8,155 nt of DNA from positions 1 to 8,155 of the forward strand of contig DASYMJ010000321.1 of assembly GCA_036009105.1 (NCBI GenBank). The letters are read 5' to 3'. The stretch comes from JAFAVZ01 sp036009105. Its GTDB lineage: Bacteria > Acidobacteriota > Thermoanaerobaculia > Gp7-AA8. Below the pieces are notes generated by a model. The model had not been told where the DNA came from and did not search any database. It saw nothing but the letters and a program-made list of their open reading frames with translations. The position numbers were made by a program, and so were the translations under genes. Positions 5,880 through 8,155 of the stretch are shown here, piece by piece. Every line of letters begins with the position of its first letter. Position 1 is the first letter of the stretch.

Positions 5880-7100
5880 ATGCAGCCTGTTGCCGCCAAG
5901 CCTGCCGCCTCTCACCACGCCGTCCTGGCCGGCTTCCTCGGCTGGACGCTGGACGCCTTCGATTTCTTCGTCATCGTCTTCATGTTCGACCAGCTCGCCG
6001 CCGAGTTCGGCGTGCCGAAGAAGTCGATCATCTGGACGGTGACCATGACGCTGCTCTTCCGTCCCATCGGCGCGCTGCTGTTCGGCTTCCTGGCCGACCG
6101 CTTCGGGCGGCGCGGGCCGCTGATGGCGAACGTCGTCTACTTCTCCATCATCGAGCTGCTCTCCGGTTTCTCCCAGACCTACACCCAGTTCCTCGTTCTG
6201 CGCGCGCTGTTCGGGATCGGGATGGGAGGGGAGTGGGGCGTCGGCGCGTCGCTGGCCATGGAGCAGGCGCCGAAGAAATGGCGCGGCGTGCTGTCCGGCA
6301 TCCTGCAGAGCGGCTACTCGATCGGCTACCTGCTCGCCGCGCTCGCCTCGCGCTACATCCTGCCGGTTCACGGCTGGCGCTGGATGTTCTGGATCGGCGC
6401 GCTGCCGGCGCTGCTCGCGCTGTACATCCGGACCAAGGTGCCGGAGTCGAAGGCGTGGCAGGAGCACCGCGTCGCCTCGTTCGGCGCGATGCTGCGCGCC
6501 ACCAGGGGCCACGCGCGCGGCTTCGCCTACCTCGTGCTGCTGATGACGTTCATGATGTTCCTCTCCCACGGCACGCAGGACCTCTATCCCGACTTTCTGA
6601 AGGAACATGGCGCATCGGGGACGATGGTCCCCAACATCGCCATCCTCTACAACGTGGGGGCGGTGATCGGCGCCGTGATCTTCGGCCAGCTCTCCCAGCG
6701 GATGGGCCGCCGCTACAGCATGATGCTGGCCCTGGCCCTGTCGTTGTGCGTCATCCCGTTCTGGGCCTTCGGTACGCGACTCGCGGTGCTCGCCGCGGGC
6801 GCGGTGGTGATGCAGATGGGGGTGCAAGGGGCGTGGGGCATCATCCCCGTCCACCTCAACGAGCTCGCGCCGGACGCCGTGCGCGGCCTCATGCCCGGCC
6901 TGGCCTACCAGCTCGGCATCCTCTTCGCCGCGCCGACGAGCACCATCGAGCACGCGCTGCGCGACCGCTTCGGCTACTCCTGGGCGCTGGCCGGCTTCGA
7001 GCTGGTGGTGATCGTGACGCTGACCGTAATCCTGTTCTTCGGCCGGGAGGACAAGGGGCGGAGCTTTCATTCGGGAGATCTGCTGATTGAACGTGAATGA
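5880..7100 (+). CDS. Major facilitator superfamily transporter, sialate/carboxylate:H+ symporter (Jen1/NanT-like) family
   Basis: A 406-residue inner-membrane protein with about 12 hydrophobic segments, a normal MFS length. The opening GWTLDAFDFFVIVFMF (21-36) is typical of the SHS/lactate-pyruvate transporter group. Loop 2-3 carries the MFS signature GFLADRFGRRGPL (69-81), and the second half has the related GQLSQRMGRRYSM (269-281). RALFGIGMGGEWGVGASLAMEQAP (108-131) is also characteristic. SHGTQDLYPDFL (229-240) matches the core of the Jen1-family signature NxxSHxSQDxxxT; the leading Asn position is M226 and the final Thr position is D238. The likely substrate is a monocarboxylate, or another small organic acid, taken up with protons; specificity cannot be read from sequence. 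The short cytoplasmic N-terminus (MQPVAAKPAASHH) lacks a signal peptide. The gene is single, divergent from the FHA gene and convergent with the YeiH-like gene. Its TGA lies inside a heptamer repeat. Confidence 0.93.
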   Translation: MQPVAAKPAASHHAVLAGFLGWTLDAFDFFVIVFMFDQLAAEFGVPKKSIIWTVTMTLLFRPIGALLFGFLADRFGRRGPLMANVVYFSIIELLSGFSQTYTQFLVLRALFGIGMGGEWGVGASLAMEQAPKKWRGVLSGILQSGYSIGYLLAALASRYILPVHGWRWMFWIGALPALLALYIRTKVPESKAWQEHRVASFGAMLRATRGHARGFAYLVLLMTFMMFLSHGTQDLYPDFLKEHGASGTMVPNIAILYNVGAVIGAVIFGQLSQRMGRRYSMMLALALSLCVIPFWAFGTRLAVLAAGAVVMQMGVQGAWGIIPVHLNELAPDAVRGLMPGLAYQLGILFAAPTSTIEHALRDRFGYSWALAGFELVVIVTLTVILFFGREDKGRSFHSGDLLIERE

Positions 7101-7122
7101 TGAAGGATGAACGATGAACGGG
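7095..7122 (+). repeat. Tandem GAANGAT heptamer repeat at the transporter's 3' end
   Basis: Three consecutive heptamers read GAATGAT (7095-7101), GAAGGAT (7102-7108) and GAACGAT (7109-7115), followed by a partial fourth, GAACGGG (7116-7122). The transporter's TGA stop (7098-7100) falls inside the first unit. Short tandem heptamers of this kind (STRR-type in cyanobacteria) are known as dispersed intergenic repeats. Whether this family is dispersed in this genome cannot be seen from one copy. Confidence 0.65.
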
Positions 7123-7153
7123 CGCAGGAGCGCGACGCTTTTGTTCATCGTTC
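7109..7153. repeat. Inverted repeat between convergent genes, possible weak bidirectional terminator
   Basis: GAACGATGAAC (7109-7119) is the exact reverse complement of GTTCATCGTTC (7143-7153), giving an 11-base-pair stem around a 23-base loop. It fills the gap between the transporter's stop and the YeiH-like gene's TAG (7155-7153), whose last base is the stem's outer base. The stem is AT-richer than its surroundings and no T-run follows it on either strand, so it is not a classical intrinsic terminator. The left arm is made of two heptamer units of the adjoining tandem repeat, so the right arm looks like an inverted copy of the same repeat. Confidence 0.6.
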
Positions 7154-8073
7154 TAGACCATCGCCCTCACCGCCCACAGCCCCACGCCCGAGATCACCAT
7201 CCAGAGCAGCACGCCGAGGATCAGCGGGCGGGCGCCGACGGCGGCGAGCGACTTGCGCGAGAGGCCGGCGCCGATCAGGAAGAGGGTCACGGTCAGGCCG
7301 ATGCGCGCGATGCGCACCAGCACGTCCCACACCGCCGGGTTCGCCGGCGTGTAGGTCCGGACGATCGAGGCGATGAGGAAGTAGAGGATGAACCAGGGGA
7401 TGGTGATGCGGGCCTGCTTCCGCTTGAAGAACATCGCGGTGACCAGCGTCAGCGGCACGATCCACAGCGCGCGGGTCAGCTTCACCGTCGTCGCGATCTG
7501 CAGCGCCTCGGCGCCGTATCTCGCCGCGGCGCCGACCACCGAGCTGGTGTCGTGAATGGCGATCGCCGCCCAGACGCCGAACTGCGGCTGGGTCAGGCCG
7601 ACCGAATGGCCGATCACGGGGAAGACGAACAGCGCGATGGAGTTGAGGATGAAGACGGTCCCGAGCGAGACGGACATCTCCTCATCGCTTGCTCCGACCA
7701 CCGGGCCGACCGCGGCGATGGCGCTGCCGCCGCAGATGGCCGTGCCGGAGGAGATCAGATGCGCGGTCGTATGCGGCACGTTCAGCAAACGGCCGGCGAG
7801 GAAGCCGAGGAGCAGCGTGCCGACGATGGTGGCCAGCGTGAAGAGCACGCCGGTGCGCCCGGCCTTCACGACCGTCTGCAGGTTCATGCCGAAACCGAGG
7901 AGGATGACGGAGGTCTGGAGCAGGACCTTCGTCGCCTTGCCGGTGCGCGCGGCGAAGGGGTTGCCGATCGTCAGCGCGAGCGCCAGACCGAGGGCCAGCG
8001 CGAGCGGCGGCGAGGCCCACGGTGTGAGGCAGAAGACGATGCAGGCGGCAAAGAGCGCCGTCGCCAGTTTCAC
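7153..8073 (-). CDS. YeiH-family putative sulfate exporter membrane protein
   Basis: A polytopic inner-membrane protein of 306 residues from the chosen start, with about nine or ten hydrophobic segments. It belongs to the conserved YeiH/UPF0324 family (putative sulfate exporter family; transport role assigned by family, substrate not proven). Family hallmarks are GTAICGGSAIAAVGPVVGA (110-128), WAAIAIHDTSSVVGAAARYG (168-187), VKLTRALWIVPL (197-208) and TLFLIGAGLSRKSL (263-276). ILLGFGMNLQ (57-66) is also typical. The start is taken as GTG 8073 because it overlaps the preceding gene's TGA as GTGA, the usual arrangement for coupled genes, and puts the first hydrophobic helix (ATALFAACIVFCL) at the N-terminus. 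Another GTG at 8112 would add 13 charged residues and overlap the upstream gene by 43 bases. No Shine-Dalgarno is evident. The protein is slightly short for the family (E. coli YeiH is about 350 residues) but no core motif is missing. Confidence 0.92.
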   Translation of the reverse strand: MKLATALFAACIVFCLTPWASPPLALALGLALALTIGNPFAARTGKATKVLLQTSVILLGFGMNLQTVVKAGRTGVLFTLATIVGTLLLGFLAGRLLNVPHTTAHLISSGTAICGGSAIAAVGPVVGASDEEMSVSLGTVFILNSIALFVFPVIGHSVGLTQPQFGVWAAIAIHDTSSVVGAAARYGAEALQIATTVKLTRALWIVPLTLVTAMFFKRKQARITIPWFILYFLIASIVRTYTPANPAVWDVLVRIARIGLTVTLFLIGAGLSRKSLAAVGARPLILGVLLWMVISGVGLWAVRAMV

Positions 8074-8155
8074 TTCAGGTTCGTGCGGAAGAGCTCGAGC
8101 GTCCGCTTCCACGCGTCCGCCGCGGCGGCCGGGTTGTAGACCTCGGGGCGCGTGT
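8070..8155 (-). CDS. C-terminal end of a dienelactone hydrolase-like protein (partial)
   Basis: The minus strand enters the window at 8155 in an open frame that ends with TGA at 8072-8070. It encodes 27 residues: TRPEVYNPAAAADAWKRTLE (20) followed by LFRTNLK. This closely resembles the last helix of the dienelactone hydrolase (carboxymethylenebutenolidase) family of alpha/beta hydrolases, where a Y-(D/N)-x-x-A-A-x-x-A-W-x-R-T-L-x-F-F-x-x-x-L tail follows the catalytic His. The catalytic Cys/Ser, Asp and His lie outside the window, so activity cannot be judged. The stop overlaps the GTG of the YeiH-like gene by sharing TG, implying one transcript. The 5' end is missing because of the window edge, not because of damage. 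The family call rests on a short tail and is moderately sure. Confidence 0.7.
   Translation of the reverse strand, partial: TRPEVYNPAAAADAWKRTLELFRTNLK

Noticed and set aside
7105..7376. Small plus-strand frames antisense to the YeiH-like gene
   Set aside because: Compositionally biased Arg/Pro/Ser-rich translations with no ribosome site, opposite a gene with strong family motifs.

Overview
The window is GC-rich bacterial chromosome (third codon positions almost always G or C) and densely coding: seven complete genes plus the 3' tail of an eighth, with intergenic gaps of at most 79 bases. The gene content is housekeeping and accessory chromosomal. There is no phage, transposase, CRISPR array or recognisable RNA gene. 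The DUF4388-FHA protein, the KP-43-like secreted subtilase and the dispersed palindromic and heptamer repeats would fit an Acidobacteriota-like or other deep-branching soil or sediment bacterium. That placement is a guess from gene style only.

Layout. Bases 1-57 hold a REP-like pair of inverted GC palindromes. On the minus strand, an aspartate-semialdehyde-dehydrogenase-like (USG-1-type) protein without the catalytic cysteine overlaps a Bcp/PrxQ peroxiredoxin by one base, so the two are a translationally coupled pair. Divergent from it, across a gap holding a perfect 14-base palindrome, is a secreted S8 protease (1621-3297). Eleven bases later comes seryl-tRNA synthetase (3309-4580). A DUF4388-FHA signalling protein (minus, 4596-5837) converges on serS. 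It is divergent from a major facilitator carboxylate/sialate-type transporter (plus, 5880-7100), with 42 bases between them that carry back-to-back -10-like hexamers. The transporter converges, across a heptamer-repeat/inverted-repeat junction, on a YeiH-family putative sulfate exporter (minus, 7153-8073). That gene's likely GTG start overlaps the stop codon of a dienelactone-hydrolase-like gene running off the right edge.

The genes do not form one pathway. The clear functional units are the ASADH-like/bcp pair and the dienelactone hydrolase/YeiH pair. I found no convincing new multi-gene system. The most interesting points are the catalytic-cysteine-less ASADH homologue coupled to a peroxiredoxin, a subtilase without a propeptide and with Trp after the catalytic Ser, a duplicated TVR(Q/E)AP peptide before the FHA domain, and the two kinds of small intergenic repeat.
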